From the NCBI GenBank assembly GCA_947632315.1, contig CANROV010000012.1:1-21803 (forward strand): a stretch of DNA of 21,803 nt. The letters are read 5' to 3'. The notes below the pieces were generated by a model. It searched no databases, had not been told where the DNA came from, and saw only the letters and a list, made by a program, of their open reading frames with translations. Below are positions 21,012-21,803 of the stretch, piece after piece (within the stretch, counting starts at the first letter, position 1; the number at the start of each line of letters is the position of its first letter). The position numbers and the translations under genes are program-made. This DNA is from Candidatus Gastranaerophilales bacterium. GTDB taxonomy: Bacteria; Cyanobacteriota; Vampirovibrionia; Gastranaerophilales; Gastranaerophilaceae.

Positions 21012-21803
21012 ATGACAGAGAAGAGAGTGTGGTTATTCAAGGAAGGTAATGCTTCCATGAGAAATCTGTTAGGCGGAAAAGGCGCTAATTTGGCAGAAAT
21101 GACAAATTTAGGTTTGCCTGTACCTCCCGGATTAACAATAACAACTGAAACTTGCATGGAATACATTAATAACGGCAATAAAATGCCATTAGGGTTGATG
21201 GACGATGTAAAAGAAAAATTAAAAATTGTAGAACAGCAGGCAGGTAAAAAATTTGGAGATAAAACAAATCCTTTGCTTGTTTCTGTTCGTTCAGGCGCAA
21301 GAATATCAATGCCGGGTATGATGGAAACTATTTTAAACCTTGGTTTAAATGATGAAACAGTTGAAGCGATGGTTAAATTAACCAACAATCCTCGTTTTTG
21401 CTATGACAGCTACAGAAGATTTTTAACAATGTTTGGTTCTGTTGCTTGGGAAATGGACAGACAAAAATATTTTGAATCTGAAGTTGATAAAGTGAAAGCA
21501 AGAGAAGGTGTTAAATCTGATACGGAAATTTCCGCTGACGGATGGAAATCATTAATACCGATATACAAAAGAGTTATAAAAGAAGTAACAGGCAAAGAAT
21601 TTCCTCAAGATCCTTATGTTCAATTGCAAGAAGCTATTGAAGCGGTATTTAGGTCTTGGAATATACCCAGAGCCGTTGCATACAGAAACATGAATAAAAT
21701 TGACCATAATTACGGTACAGCAGTTAACGTACAAACAATGGTATTCGGAAATATGGGTGATGACTGTGCAACAGGTGTTTCATTTACAAGAAACCCCGCT
21801 ACA
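21012..21803 (+). CDS. ppdK: Pyruvate, phosphate dikinase, N-terminal part (3' end outside the window)
   Basis: The frame runs from ATG 21012 to the window end, 264 residues of a protein usually about 870-900 long. AGGAGA at 21001-21006 is a good ribosome binding site 5 nt before the ATG. PPDK interconverts pyruvate and phosphoenolpyruvate using ATP or AMP with phosphate/pyrophosphate, in glycolysis or gluconeogenesis of fermentative bacteria. N-terminal nucleotide-binding domain hallmarks are LLGGKGANLAEMTNLGLPVPPG, VSVRSGARISMPGMMETILNLG, SYRRFLTMFG, and the window-end segment MVFGNMGDDCATGVSFTRNPAT. The catalytic-His swivel domain and pyruvate-binding domain lie beyond the window. PEP synthase is excluded by the PPDK-specific GARISMPGMMETILNLG and GNMGDDCATGV segments. 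Confidence 0.97.
   Translation, partial: MTEKRVWLFKEGNASMRNLLGGKGANLAEMTNLGLPVPPGLTITTETCMEYINNGNKMPLGLMDDVKEKLKIVEQQAGKKFGDKTNPLLVSVRSGARISMPGMMETILNLGLNDETVEAMVKLTNNPRFCYDSYRRFLTMFGSVAWEMDRQKYFESEVDKVKAREGVKSDTEISADGWKSLIPIYKRVIKEVTGKEFPQDPYVQLQEAIEAVFRSWNIPRAVAYRNMNKIDHNYGTAVNVQTMVFGNMGDDCATGVSFTRNPAT

Overview
The window is AT-rich bacterial DNA with short intergenic gaps and mostly Shine-Dalgarno-led genes. FtsZ, the best taxonomic marker here, has the GVEFWAMNTD-type N-terminal signature typical of cyanobacterial FtsZ. Together with the low GC content and the absence of photosynthesis genes, this suggests a non-photosynthetic cyanobacterial relative of the Melainabacteria/Vampirovibrionia (Gastranaerophilales) type. 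The taxonomic call is inference from sequence character, not from a search.

Region 1 (1-6708) is a same-strand block of glycan-synthesis genes. It holds a partial coiled-coil protein built on an exact 132-bp (44-residue) tandem repeat and four family-2 glycosyltransferases (GT2). Two of the GT2 genes (1241 and 2437) are recent tandem duplicates. The other two are fused to long charged coiled coils in mirror order: GT then coiled coil at 3638, coiled coil then GT at 5158. Gene junctions overlap by 8 bp or are 2-8 bp apart, so this looks like one translationally coupled operon.

Region 2 (6775-13022) holds an unrecognised basic protein, ftsZ, a strong bidirectional terminator, a convergent two-domain M16 zinc peptidase gene, a small two-TM protein with an RRSGRDRR motif, and a small protein with LRR-like repeats.

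Region 3 (13019-16333) holds a polyprenyl-phosphate-type GT2 on the minus strand. Divergent from it are two radical SAM genes: a B12-binding-type enzyme whose promoter places transcription start at its ATG, and a SPASM-type enzyme with a near-ideal ribosome binding site.

Region 4 (16332-16668) is a tRNA-Leu(UAA) gene on the minus strand with a clear promoter and terminator. The last 18 nt of the tRNA plus its terminator are repeated exactly 181 bp away, enclosing a GC-rich 134-bp segment. This is the pattern left by an element integrating into a tRNA 3' end.

Region 5 (about 16811-20940) is an apparent RNA-turnover operon: RNase Y (rny), a YmdB-family metallophosphoesterase, a PHP-domain phosphoesterase resembling RNase AM/TrpH, and a membrane-anchored pilin-like protein. 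Two features are unusual. The rny frame has no ATG, GTG or TTG upstream of its membrane anchor, and a GC-rich 112-bp unit is perfectly duplicated between rny and ymdB. The window ends inside ppdK (pyruvate, phosphate dikinase).
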